A stretch of DNA of 64,000 bases from NCBI GenBank assembly GCA_029243485.1, contig JAQWRY010000086.1, positions 1-64,000 on the forward strand, read 5' to 3'. The stretch comes from Candidatus Binatia bacterium. Lineage in GTDB: Bacteria; Desulfobacterota; Binatia; UBA12015. The notes under the pieces were generated by a model. It made no database searches. It was not told the origin of the DNA and saw only the letters and a program-made list of their open reading frames with translations. The translations under genes were made by a program, and so were the position numbers. Numbering within the stretch: position 1 is the first letter of the stretch; each line of letters opens with the position of its first letter. Positions 51,783 to 59,599 of this stretch are shown here, in pieces.

Positions 51783-52691
51783 TCACATGAAATCGAAGCC
51801 GCTCAAGTAGCCGAGCTTGAACGGGACCAGGACGAGGACGATGCCACCGAGAACCGCAGCGCCGATCCGCTGCGATCGGACGGGTAGCGAGCAAAAGAGA
51901 AGGTTCGCCGTGACCAGGCCGAACGTCACCTCCCGCATCAACGCCTCGATCACCAAGAGCAGGCCGAGACCGGCGATCGCGCCGTACAAACGCGTTGCAG
52001 GAATCAGCAGCAGTACGCCGATCGCGATCTCCGCGACCCAAGACGCATTGGCGACGGCGGGCAGAATCGACGATGTCGGGAGGAACGGCCCGGCGCCGAT
52101 CCGCCGAGGGTCGAGTGCGGCGATGTGCCCCCACTCGTCCGCAGAAAGGATCTGAGCGAACGGTGCCGCAAAGCTCTCTCGACCCGAGGCCAGCAGAACG
52201 AACAGCCGGCCATCGAAGTACGCGCCGTACCAGATCTTGTTCAGCCCGGCCCACACGAACACCAACACCGTGAGCCAACGGACCCCCTGAAGTGCGAGCG
52301 CCCCCTCCTCCTTCCGTCGCTCATCGCCGAGAGAGAGAAGCAAGAGGAGAACGGACTCCAGATACGAGTGGTTGGAGACGTCAGGAAACGTGGAGACATG
52401 CCGGCCCGCGAGCAGGACGAACCCTACGAGACACGCCCAGCGGCCGGCTCCCGGCACGAGCGACAGAGCTGCCGCGCCGAAGAATGCGACGCCGATCATC
52501 GGAAAGCTGTTCAGCTGATGCAGGGCGATCGCGAGGAGCAGCGCGACGCGCAGAGGCTGAAGACGCATGGTGTCCTGCGCGGCGTCGCCGATCTGAAAGA
52601 AGGCGAGAGTCCCGTGCACGAGCGACGGCGCGGGCGGGCTCACCGGCGCCGGACGTCTCTCCTTCTTCTTTTGGCGGCGGCTCTTCGCCAT
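51783..52691 (-). CDS. HTTM-like multi-pass membrane protein (gamma-carboxylase-related), short form
   Basis: A 302-residue protein from ATG 52689-52691. It has a basic N-terminus (KSRRQKKKERR) and then about eight hydrophobic helices. Marks such as HVSTFPDVSNHSYLESVLLLL, LVFVWAGLNKIWYGAYFDGR and LVIEALMREVTFGLV resemble the HTTM (horizontally transferred transmembrane) family related to vitamin K-dependent gamma-carboxylase. It follows the larger HTTM gene by 19 nt. Whether it is catalytic is unclear, and no classic gamma-carboxylase active-site Lys region is evident. Confidence 0.7.
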   Translation of the reverse strand: MAKSRRQKKKERRPAPVSPPAPSLVHGTLAFFQIGDAAQDTMRLQPLRVALLLAIALHQLNSFPMIGVAFFGAAALSLVPGAGRWACLVGFVLLAGRHVSTFPDVSNHSYLESVLLLLLSLGDERRKEEGALALQGVRWLTVLVFVWAGLNKIWYGAYFDGRLFVLLASGRESFAAPFAQILSADEWGHIAALDPRRIGAGPFLPTSSILPAVANASWVAEIAIGVLLLIPATRLYGAIAGLGLLLVIEALMREVTFGLVTANLLFCSLPVRSQRIGAAVLGGIVLVLVPFKLGYLSGFDFM

Positions 52692-52710
52692 TCTTCGGTC
52701 TCGAACCGAG

Positions 52711-54255
52711 TCAGCGCCCGAGCTGCTGTCGGAGCCGATCGATCTTCTGTCTTCTGGACTGTCCGGGCGGCGCGTACTGCTCGGCTTCGATGTATGACGC
52801 GAGCGCCTCTTCGGGAAGACCACGCCGGCCGAAATCCCCTCCGCTGGCACGATAGAAGTCCCAACGAAGATTCGTACTGGAGACCGCAAGCAGCATGACG
52901 ACCGAGCCGACGGCCGCTGCCCCGAGCACCGCGCGGACGTGCGCGCCGTCGCCTCGTGCCGCAGAGGCGACGCTCGCCGCGACGAGGAAGACCGCAGCCG
53001 CACCGCCGAGCCACGCGGAGCCTGGAAGGTTGATGGTGTAGAAGGCGCCCCAGACGACGCCACCCGCAGCGACCGCGACGGCGGTAGTCGCGCCGACACT
53101 CGGCGACCCACCCTTCTCCTGCAGCGCCTGCCCACGCGCGACGACCCATCGGGCGGGCCACGTGACGAAGGTTGCGCCGGCAATCAGGACACGCTCCGGG
53201 AGGAAATATACCGTCGCGATGAGCAGCATGTAGTAGCTGAACCAACCGATCTGCAGCGTGAGCATCTCGGCGCCGAGATGGACCACCATCGCCGCGAACC
53301 ACGCGGCCCCGCAGACCGTCGTAGGCCAACGCGCCGGGCCACGGTCGCGGAGCGGCGCGACGGCATATCCGGCCGCGATCAGAAGCTCCAGTGGAACGAC
53401 CGCGCAGGCCATCAGCGGCCAGAACGTCTGCTCACTGACGCCGACCGCCGCAAAGAGCGCCTGCAGAGGCCTGGCCGCGACCTCGACGTTTCCAAGCTGC
53501 CGAAATGCGAATCCCGAGACCCACTGCGGATTCATCTTCGCGATCGCTGTGTAGAGGTACACCACGGCACAGCTCGCACCGATCAACGCGAAGCCCCACG
53601 CGGGGACCCGCGGGCCCTCCTCGACACGACTCAACCGCAGCGCAGTAGAGGCCGCGACGGCGACGGCCACGATGGCCCAGGCCATGCCTCCGGTCGGCGT
53701 ACCCGGGCCCGTCCAGTAGGCGAGTGCCGCAACGACCCCAGCCACGACGATCCCGACCGAACGCCATCCCGCGCGCTCACGTTCCTGAAGCTCTTCCCGT
53801 CTGCGCTGCTTCTTTCGCTTATCGCCCGCCGGCGCCTCTTCGAGCGGATGGATGTCGGTCACGCGCACCACCGGAATGAAGACGAGCCCGACCAGGAGGA
53901 TCGAGATGAAGTAGTGGTGCTGAAAGCTGTCCAGCATCGACATCAGCCAGGACCACGAGTACGCCCCGCAAAGGAGCGCGAGCAGGGTCCTGTTCGTTCC
54001 CGCCAGAACGATCACGAGCGAGAGGAGTCCGCTCGTGAGAAGCAGGCCGACATAGAGCCCCCGCGTCGGCGTCGGCTGAATCAAATCCAACAGAGGCAAC
54101 TGCGCGACGTTGAAATCTGCGGAACTGAACCGCGTTCCACCGATCAACATCTGCATGCAGATGTCGAGGGCGAACAGGGTGAGGAACGCCTTCACCAGCA
54201 GGAACGGCCGCACCGCCGCAACGCCACCGAAGAGGTAGGCGTCCCATCCCTTCAT
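52711..54255 (-). CDS. HTTM-domain membrane protein with a C-terminal TPR-like tail
   Basis: A 514-residue protein from ATG 54253-54255, which overlaps the upstream stop by 4 nt. About 12 helices are visible. The HTTM core has LMSMLDSFQHHYFISILLVG, VVYLYTAIAKMNPQWVSG and AMVVHLGAEMLTLQIGWFSY, followed by extra helices. The end is a soluble TPR-like segment (GRRGLPEEALASYIEAEQYA). HTTM proteins are distant relatives of vitamin K gamma-glutamyl carboxylase, mostly uncharacterised in bacteria. Central gene of the operon. Confidence 0.8.
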   Translation of the reverse strand: MKGWDAYLFGGVAAVRPFLLVKAFLTLFALDICMQMLIGGTRFSSADFNVAQLPLLDLIQPTPTRGLYVGLLLTSGLLSLVIVLAGTNRTLLALLCGAYSWSWLMSMLDSFQHHYFISILLVGLVFIPVVRVTDIHPLEEAPAGDKRKKQRRREELQERERAGWRSVGIVVAGVVAALAYWTGPGTPTGGMAWAIVAVAVAASTALRLSRVEEGPRVPAWGFALIGASCAVVYLYTAIAKMNPQWVSGFAFRQLGNVEVAARPLQALFAAVGVSEQTFWPLMACAVVPLELLIAAGYAVAPLRDRGPARWPTTVCGAAWFAAMVVHLGAEMLTLQIGWFSYYMLLIATVYFLPERVLIAGATFVTWPARWVVARGQALQEKGGSPSVGATTAVAVAAGGVVWGAFYTINLPGSAWLGGAAAVFLVAASVASAARGDGAHVRAVLGAAAVGSVVMLLAVSSTNLRWDFYRASGGDFGRRGLPEEALASYIEAEQYAPPGQSRRQKIDRLRQQLGR

Positions 54256-54665
54256 GAGGCCGGCAACTCCTCGACCTGAGCGCTCCCGCAAGCGAGACGA
54301 AGCCGCTTCGGTGGACGCACGGAACCGTCGGCCTGCTGACAAGTCCGGGTGTAACGCACCTCGGCGATGCCCGGCTCCTCACATCGCCAGTGCAGGAACG
54401 AATCCACGACCGTCGGTCGGAATCGGGCGAGGATGTTGACCCACGGAGCGGGGAGCAGTTCCCACAGCGGCACCTTCCGGTCCGCGCCCTCCACCTGCTC
54501 TACGACGTCGATGGAACAGCGCTCGAGGTGGACCGGCGAGAACATCCGCCAACTGAACCGCTCATCGTACGCCTGGTCACCGAAGTAGTACGCGAGCGGC
54601 ATCGCGAACTGGAACAGAAGGAACAGCCCCGCGAATACGCCGAACCAGCGGCGACCAGAGGTCAC
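54252..54665 (-). CDS. Small membrane-anchored partner of the HTTM proteins
   Basis: A 137-residue protein with one N-terminal helix (FGVFAGLFLLFQFAMPLAYY). It then has FSWRMFSPVHLERCSIDVVE, an F-x-x-R-M-F-x-P-like motif seen in small proteins next to HTTM genes, and an extracytoplasmic domain with four more Cys. It overlaps both neighbours by 4 nt (GTGA at 54662 and ATGA at 54252), so the three genes are translationally coupled. Function unknown. Confidence 0.78.
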   Translation of the reverse strand: MTSGRRWFGVFAGLFLLFQFAMPLAYYFGDQAYDERFSWRMFSPVHLERCSIDVVEQVEGADRKVPLWELLPAPWVNILARFRPTVVDSFLHWRCEEPGIAEVRYTRTCQQADGSVRPPKRLRLACGSAQVEELPAS

Positions 54666-55828
54666 CCCCTCCGCATCCAGACGACCGCTCCGACCAGCAC
54701 GACGAACCCGAGCACGATGAGCCCCCAGGGGACGGAGGAAGAGGAGTCGGTCTGCGTCGCGGGCCCTGTCGCCGTGGCGGCCTCACGTGCCTCGTTCGCC
54801 GCGATGTCCGCAGCAGCGCGCACCAGGGGCTCCAGTTGGACCTCTGTCTTCGCGGCCTCCAGATCGATCCGGGGCGCGGCGATCCGACTGCGACCCGCCT
54901 CGATCACTTCGTCGACGTTCTCGAGCGTCGCCGCCGCGAGTGAACATCCGCCGAGCGAGAGAACGTTGGAGAGCGACTCCTGATCGAACCAACCCGCCTG
55001 ACCGTACTGGCCGACCCACGCGGTAAGAACGGCACGCGGCTCCATCTCCCGCGCACGGAGCGAGGGCGATGAGGACCCGCCTTCTTCGGGCGGACACTCC
55101 TCGACGAGCGCCGAAAGAGCGGCGATGCCTTCTTCTCGTTCGCCGGCGTACAACCGTGCCAACGCCGCCGCATAGCGCGCATCCGCACCGCCCGCCCCCG
55201 TTGCCATGCCGTCGTAGAGTTCAGCAGCCTCCACGTATTTTCCTTCCGCCATCAGCGCGTTGCCGAGGACAGCCTCCGCCATCAGCTGTACCGACGGCGG
55301 TAGGTGGTCGAGTTCGACGAGTTTGGAAACGGCTACGGAGGCCTCCGCCGGCGCACCCGACGCGATTGCAATCTGTGCGTCTGCAAGTCTCGCGAACTGC
55401 CCGAGCTCGGTCGGCGCTTCGGTCGCTCGCCCGAACGCGACACGAGCCTCTTCGAGTTGGCCACTAGCGGCGTGCGCCATGCCGAGGCCGAAGTAGACGT
55501 AATCGTTTAGATTCGAGTCCCCCGGTGCTGGACCTTCCGCGCCGGGAGCTTCCAGTGCTCTCTCGAACATCTTCCGAGCACTCGCGTAGTCTCCGCGCCG
55601 AAGGTGCACGTCTCCGACGAGAGCGATCGGCGGGGCGGGGAGCCCGGTCAATCCCTGTCGCGAGAGCTCGATCACGGCATCCGCGCCCGCGTCCGGATCC
55701 TTCAGGTAGTCCTGCATCGCCGTCCGCCATTCCTCGTACAGCGGGTGCTGCTCCTGCCCGAGGGCCTCCGGAGCGATCGCAACGAGAGACAGGACGACCA
55801 AGAGCGCGGCACCGGGGATCAGCCTCAT
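54662..55828 (-). CDS. TPR-repeat protein with signal peptide and C-terminal membrane anchor
   Basis: A 388-residue protein from ATG 55826-55828. It has a Sec signal (GAALLVVLSLVAIAPEALG) and a run of TPR-type helices (RRGDYASARKMFERALEA, YVYFGLGMAHAASGQLEEA, GKYVEAAELYDGMATGAG). A C-terminal helix (PWGLIVLGFVVLVGAVVW) and a basic end suggest a protein anchored at its C-terminus (BatE/Aer-like layout). First gene of a five-gene operon with the HTTM proteins. It probably scaffolds them on the periplasmic side. Confidence 0.82.
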   Translation of the reverse strand: MRLIPGAALLVVLSLVAIAPEALGQEQHPLYEEWRTAMQDYLKDPDAGADAVIELSRQGLTGLPAPPIALVGDVHLRRGDYASARKMFERALEAPGAEGPAPGDSNLNDYVYFGLGMAHAASGQLEEARVAFGRATEAPTELGQFARLADAQIAIASGAPAEASVAVSKLVELDHLPPSVQLMAEAVLGNALMAEGKYVEAAELYDGMATGAGGADARYAAALARLYAGEREEGIAALSALVEECPPEEGGSSSPSLRAREMEPRAVLTAWVGQYGQAGWFDQESLSNVLSLGGCSLAAATLENVDEVIEAGRSRIAAPRIDLEAAKTEVQLEPLVRAAADIAANEAREAATATGPATQTDSSSSVPWGLIVLGFVVLVGAVVWMRRG

Positions 55829-55962
55829 GCAGCGGAAATATCGAACGACCATTGACGCAGAGTCAAATTCCATCTTTGGGGGCTCCCGGCCCCAATCATC
55901 TCGCCTGCTGAGAGGACGCCGCTACAGCCCCTCCCATGCGGCGCACCCTACTCAAACACATG

Positions 55963-55992
55963 TTGACCTCCCCTTCACCATGTCTGTATACA
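55963..55992 (+). promoter_or_regulatory. Sigma70-type promoter in the 364-bp divergent gap
   Basis: TTGACC (55963-55968) and TATACA (55987-55992) are separated by 18 bp in an unusually AT-rich part of the gap between the TPR operon (minus) and the giant Cys-rich gene (plus). A start near 56000 would give a leader of about 190 nt before ATG 56193. Nothing else is recognisable in the gap. Confidence 0.5.
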
Positions 55993-56192
55993 TTTCGGTA
56001 TCAGAATCCGTACCAAACTCTCTTCTTAACACCTCTTACTTACAGGGGATCTTCTTGGTCCGACTCCAGCCCAACTCTGACAACACACTCGGGGCTTCCA
56101 CAGCCCCGACCCCGGCGACTTCCGTCGTCTCGACCCTAGCCCCGGTGCGCGTGCTCGCGGGGCCGCTACCCGCGAGAGCAAGGAGAATGCGG

Positions 56193-58856
56193 ATGACCCT
56201 CTCGACCCTCAGGCGGGAGCCTGACCACTTTTCCTGGAAAGCAAATCTAGGCCTCACACTCCTAGGAGCGGCTATAATGCTGTTCGCTCCGTCGTATGCC
56301 GATGCGCAGTGTAACGGCGACTTCGGGACGACCTGCAATGCCAGCATCGCGAGCGCAAACAACGATGGCACGAATCACAGCCCGTCCTGCGGCAACCAGT
56401 GCGGCGGTGCCGGCCCCAGTGACGATCGTGGTTACGGCTTCACCGCTCCGGTGACGGGCGTGTACAACTTCTCGTTGGCGAACAACTACGACGCCGTTCT
56501 CCAGGTCCGTAACGGCTTCTGCTCGACGGGCGGCGGGAACCTCGGCTGCGCCGACAGCGCCGGCAGCGGCGGCACCGAGCAGCTCAACGTGGCTCTGGCC
56601 GCCGGACAAGCGGTCACGGTCTGGGCGGACGGCTTTGACGACTTCGTCTCGGGGTTCTTCGGCTTTGACGAGTGTAACCAGAGCCAGGGTAACTTCACGC
56701 TGACGATCACCGGACCGGGCACCTGCTTCGTGTGCGGCAACGGCACGATCGAAGGCCCTGAGCAGTGCGAGGGCGGTGCTTGCTGTACCGGCTCCAGCTG
56801 TCTGTTCCGGCCGTCGTCGTTCACATGCCGCAGCGGCTCGGGCGACTCCTGCGATCCGTCCGAATCCTGCTCGGGCGGAAGCGCGAGCTGCCCCAGTGAC
56901 ACCGTCCTAGGCGCTGGCACCCTGTGCAGGTCTGGTTCGGGCGACTCCTGTGACCCGGACGAGGCCTGCACGGGCGCCCCCGCCCAGGCGTGTCCCACCG
57001 ACATCGTGCAGCCGAACACCGCGGTCTGCCGCAACGGCTCCGGCGACTCCTGTGACCCCGACGAGCTCTGCACTGGCAGCGCCGGCGTCGCCTGCCCGGG
57101 TGACACGATCACCTCGGCGGGAACGGTCTGCAACGCCGGTTCCGGAGATCTCTGCGATACCGATGAAACCTGCTCCGGCTCCGCCGGCGCCGCCTGCCCG
57201 GCCGACTCGTTCGAGCCGACTACGACACTCTGCAACCCGGGCTCCGGCGACCTCTGTGACGTCGACGAGTTCTGCCCCGGCGCCGCGGATGGCGCCTGTC
57301 CTTCCGACACCGTCGCCAGCTCGGGCACGACCTGCCGCGCCGGCTCCGGTGACATTTGTGATCCCGATGAGACCTGCAGCGGCCTCGCGGACGATCCCTG
57401 CACGGCCGACATCGTTCTGTCGGCGGGCACCGTCTGTAACGCCGGCTCCGGTGATCTCTGCGATCGCGACGAGACCTGCTCCGGCAGCGCCGGCGTCGCC
57501 TGCCCGGCCGATTCGGTCGAGCCTGCGACGACCGTCTGCCGCGCGGGTTCGGGTACGCCGAACGGCGGCCTCGAGTGTGATCCCGCCGAGCTCTGCACCG
57601 GCGTCGCCGATGCGGCTTGCCCAGGCGACGCTGTTCTGAGTTCTGGGACGGTCTGCAACGCTGGTGGCGGCGACCCGAACGGATCGGGCTTCACCTGTGA
57701 CACCGACGAAGTTTGCTCGGGCACGCTCCTCGATGCCTGCCCGGTCGACTCCATTTCGGGCGCCGGCACGGTCTGTAACGCCGGTGGCGGCGATCCGAAC
57801 TCCTCGGGCTTCACCTGTGATCCGGATGAAGTCTGTGACGGCGCGGCCGACACGGCCTGCCCGGCCGATTCGTTCTCTCCGGCCGCGACCGTTTGTAACG
57901 CCGGCTCCGGCGATCCGAACAGCTCCGGCTTCACCTGTGACACCGACGAGGTCTGCGACGGCTCTGCCGACACGGCCTGTCCGGCGGATGCCCTCTCGGG
58001 CGCCGGCACCCTCTGCAACGAGGGCTCGGGCGATCCGAACTTCTCCGGTGTGGTCTGTGACCCCGACGAGAGCTGCTCGGGTGTCCCCGACGATCCGTGC
58101 GCGGCGGACAACATCCTGCCCGCCGGATCGCTGTGCCGCGCCGGTTTCAGCGAGTGTGACGCCAGCGAATCTTGCAGCGGCGTCGCGGACGACCCGTGTG
58201 CTCTGACGGGTGACTACCCTGACGGCACCTCTTGCTACAGCGGCTCGGGAATCGTCGACCCGCACAACCCTCCGCCCACGACGGTGCCCCTGCCGTGTAA
58301 CGACGGCGAGTGCATCTGCTTCGGCGGACGCTGCATCGGACCTGGTCAGAACGACCTGGTCATCGACAAGGCCAAGGCGAAGGTTTCCAAGTCCGGCAAG
58401 AGCACCGGCCTGGTCAAGATCGAAGGCCTGATCATGGACGAAGAGACCGAGCCCGCCGTCTTCGGTGGCGACTTCCGCTTGCAGTTGCTGGCCGGAAACG
58501 TCGACGTCTTCATCTCGGACGCTGCCGGCCTTTCGCTAACGACGACCATCGACGGCTGCACCGAGACCAGAACCGGCCAGATCATCAGGTGTAAGGACGG
58601 TGATCTCAAAGCAACGTTCCGGCTCACCAATGCCGGTCCCGTGGCCTACGACATGAAGCTGAACATCAAAGGACTCACGTCTGGTCAAACGGGCATTGGT
58701 CCTCTCACCCCGCCTGTGACCGCCAGCCTGTTCCAAGGCTCTGATCCCTTCTACCGGGTCGAGCGCGCTGGCAACATCGGAATCGTCGCCGGCGTCTGCA
58801 CAGTCAGCGGTTCGGGCCAGAGCATGAAATGCAAAGAACCCAAACAGCTAAACTAG
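56193..58856 (+). CDS. Giant secreted protein with tandem disintegrin-like Cys repeats
   Basis: An 887-residue protein. ATG 56193 is preferred because AGGAG lies 7 nt upstream (ATG 56187 would be too close). Signal peptide: ANLGLTLLGAAIMLFAPSYA. Residues about 35-180 are a pre-peptidase-C-like beta domain (YGFTAPVTGVYNFSLANNYD). CGNGTIEGPEQCEGGACC then begins a disintegrin-like unit, followed by 13 tandem repeats of pattern C-x4-D-x-C-D-x2-E-x-C-x-G-x5-C-x2-D. A hinge (CNDGECICFGGRC) leads to a C-terminal beta domain of about 165 residues that appears again in the next two genes. Expected outside the cell. An adhesion or structural role is inferred only. Confidence 0.85.
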   Translation: MTLSTLRREPDHFSWKANLGLTLLGAAIMLFAPSYADAQCNGDFGTTCNASIASANNDGTNHSPSCGNQCGGAGPSDDRGYGFTAPVTGVYNFSLANNYDAVLQVRNGFCSTGGGNLGCADSAGSGGTEQLNVALAAGQAVTVWADGFDDFVSGFFGFDECNQSQGNFTLTITGPGTCFVCGNGTIEGPEQCEGGACCTGSSCLFRPSSFTCRSGSGDSCDPSESCSGGSASCPSDTVLGAGTLCRSGSGDSCDPDEACTGAPAQACPTDIVQPNTAVCRNGSGDSCDPDELCTGSAGVACPGDTITSAGTVCNAGSGDLCDTDETCSGSAGAACPADSFEPTTTLCNPGSGDLCDVDEFCPGAADGACPSDTVASSGTTCRAGSGDICDPDETCSGLADDPCTADIVLSAGTVCNAGSGDLCDRDETCSGSAGVACPADSVEPATTVCRAGSGTPNGGLECDPAELCTGVADAACPGDAVLSSGTVCNAGGGDPNGSGFTCDTDEVCSGTLLDACPVDSISGAGTVCNAGGGDPNSSGFTCDPDEVCDGAADTACPADSFSPAATVCNAGSGDPNSSGFTCDTDEVCDGSADTACPADALSGAGTLCNEGSGDPNFSGVVCDPDESCSGVPDDPCAADNILPAGSLCRAGFSECDASESCSGVADDPCALTGDYPDGTSCYSGSGIVDPHNPPPTTVPLPCNDGECICFGGRCIGPGQNDLVIDKAKAKVSKSGKSTGLVKIEGLIMDEETEPAVFGGDFRLQLLAGNVDVFISDAAGLSLTTTIDGCTETRTGQIIRCKDGDLKATFRLTNAGPVAYDMKLNIKGLTSGQTGIGPLTPPVTASLFQGSDPFYRVERAGNIGIVAGVCTVSGSGQSMKCKEPKQLN
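56826..58235 (+). repeat. Array of 13 coding repeats (disintegrin-like), 102-120 bp each
   Basis: Units 1-7 are 34 codons (C-R/N-x-G-S-G-D-x-C-D). Units 8-12 carry an insertion of five or six residues (as in GGGDPNSSGFTCDTDE), and unit 13 is shorter. Conserved DNA words such as TGTAACGCCGG recur, showing amplification by unequal crossing-over. Confidence 0.85.
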
Positions 58857-58873
58857 GCTGGAAGGATAACACC

Positions 58874-59443
58874 ATGAGAATCCAGATTCTTTCCGTACTC
58901 TCCGCAGGCCTGGCCGTCGGAGCCCTGCTTCTTACGGGCGCCCCGGCGCAGGCTGAACCTCAGGGCCTCGACATCGGTAAGGTGTCGCTGAACCTCGCGT
59001 TCCAGCCGGGCCCGCGCCAACCCGGCCAGGTCAAGATCAAGGGCATCGTCGACGACAATGACACCGAGAACTTGGTGGCGGACCTCCTGACCAACACCGT
59101 CACGGTGCGGATCGTGGATGGGGACGCCTTCGACGTCACGGCGACCTTGACGAATTGCACCTTGGGGGCAACCAGCGTCGTGTGCAACGACGACAGCACC
59201 GGCTACCGGGTGAGGGCGCACGTGAAGCGCTGGAAGAACTTCAAGGACGTATGGCGCGCGAACTTTCGCGTCAAAGACCTCACCGAGGCCGACACCGGAT
59301 TCGGCCCGCTCACCGAGCCGGTCACGGTCACCCTCACCCACGGCGCAAAGACGCGCGTCGACGTGGTCGCCCAGGCGGGTGGCAACGAGGGTGACTGCAA
59401 GGTCAAGAAGCGCGGAGCTCGGCTCCGCTGCAAATCCAAGTAA
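58874..59443 (+). CDS. Secreted stand-alone version of the shared C-terminal beta domain
   Basis: A 189-residue protein from ATG 58874, 17 nt after the giant gene, with a Sec signal (LSAGLAVGALLLTGAPAQA). The mature part follows the same plan as the last ~165 residues of the upstream protein: an alternating-strand start (KVSLNLAFQPGPRQPGQVKI, compare KAKAKVSKSGKSTG), VRIVDGDAFDVTATLTNCT and FRVKDLTEADTGFGPLTEPV (compare LTSGQTGIGPLTPPV). The end is C-x-V-x5-A-R-L-R-C-K. The strong match at G-x-G-P-L-T-x-P-V indicates homology. Function unknown. Confidence 0.8.
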   Translation: MRIQILSVLSAGLAVGALLLTGAPAQAEPQGLDIGKVSLNLAFQPGPRQPGQVKIKGIVDDNDTENLVADLLTNTVTVRIVDGDAFDVTATLTNCTLGATSVVCNDDSTGYRVRAHVKRWKNFKDVWRANFRVKDLTEADTGFGPLTEPVTVTLTHGAKTRVDVVAQAGGNEGDCKVKKRGARLRCKSK

Positions 59444-59487
59444 AGCGGTTCTGCCCGCGCGCCAGCGCTGGCAACCGACATAGCAAC

Positions 59488-59535
59488 ACGCAGCGAGCGC
59501 GGCTCGGGATTCCCGGGTCGTGCTCGCTGCGTTTT
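59488..59535 (+). terminator. Strong intrinsic terminator
   Basis: ACGCAGCGAGC (59488-59498) pairs perfectly with GCTCGCTGCGT (59522-59532). Inside it is a smaller GC-rich hairpin, and a TTTT run ends at 59535. It closes the two-gene unit 56193..59443. Confidence 0.88.
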
Positions 59536-59599
59536 ACCCCCTTGTGAGATCCCTTTTTTGTACGACGCCCCACCCCCACCCCATGATAGGATCTCGGGG

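Noticed and set aside
55827..56192. Extending the giant Cys-rich protein upstream to 55827
   Set aside because: The extension would overlap the divergent TPR gene start and a sigma70-like promoter. The Shine-Dalgarno and signal peptide place the start at 56193.
56826..58235. CRISPR-like array
   Set aside because: The periodic DNA is a coding tandem repeat with unit lengths divisible by three and conserved cysteines. There are no unique spacers between identical repeats.
56486..58265. Long minus-strand frames over the Cys-rich gene
   Set aside because: They are repetitive reflections of the coding repeats (runs of S-P-E-P-A-L-Q-T-V), with no independent start site or domain.
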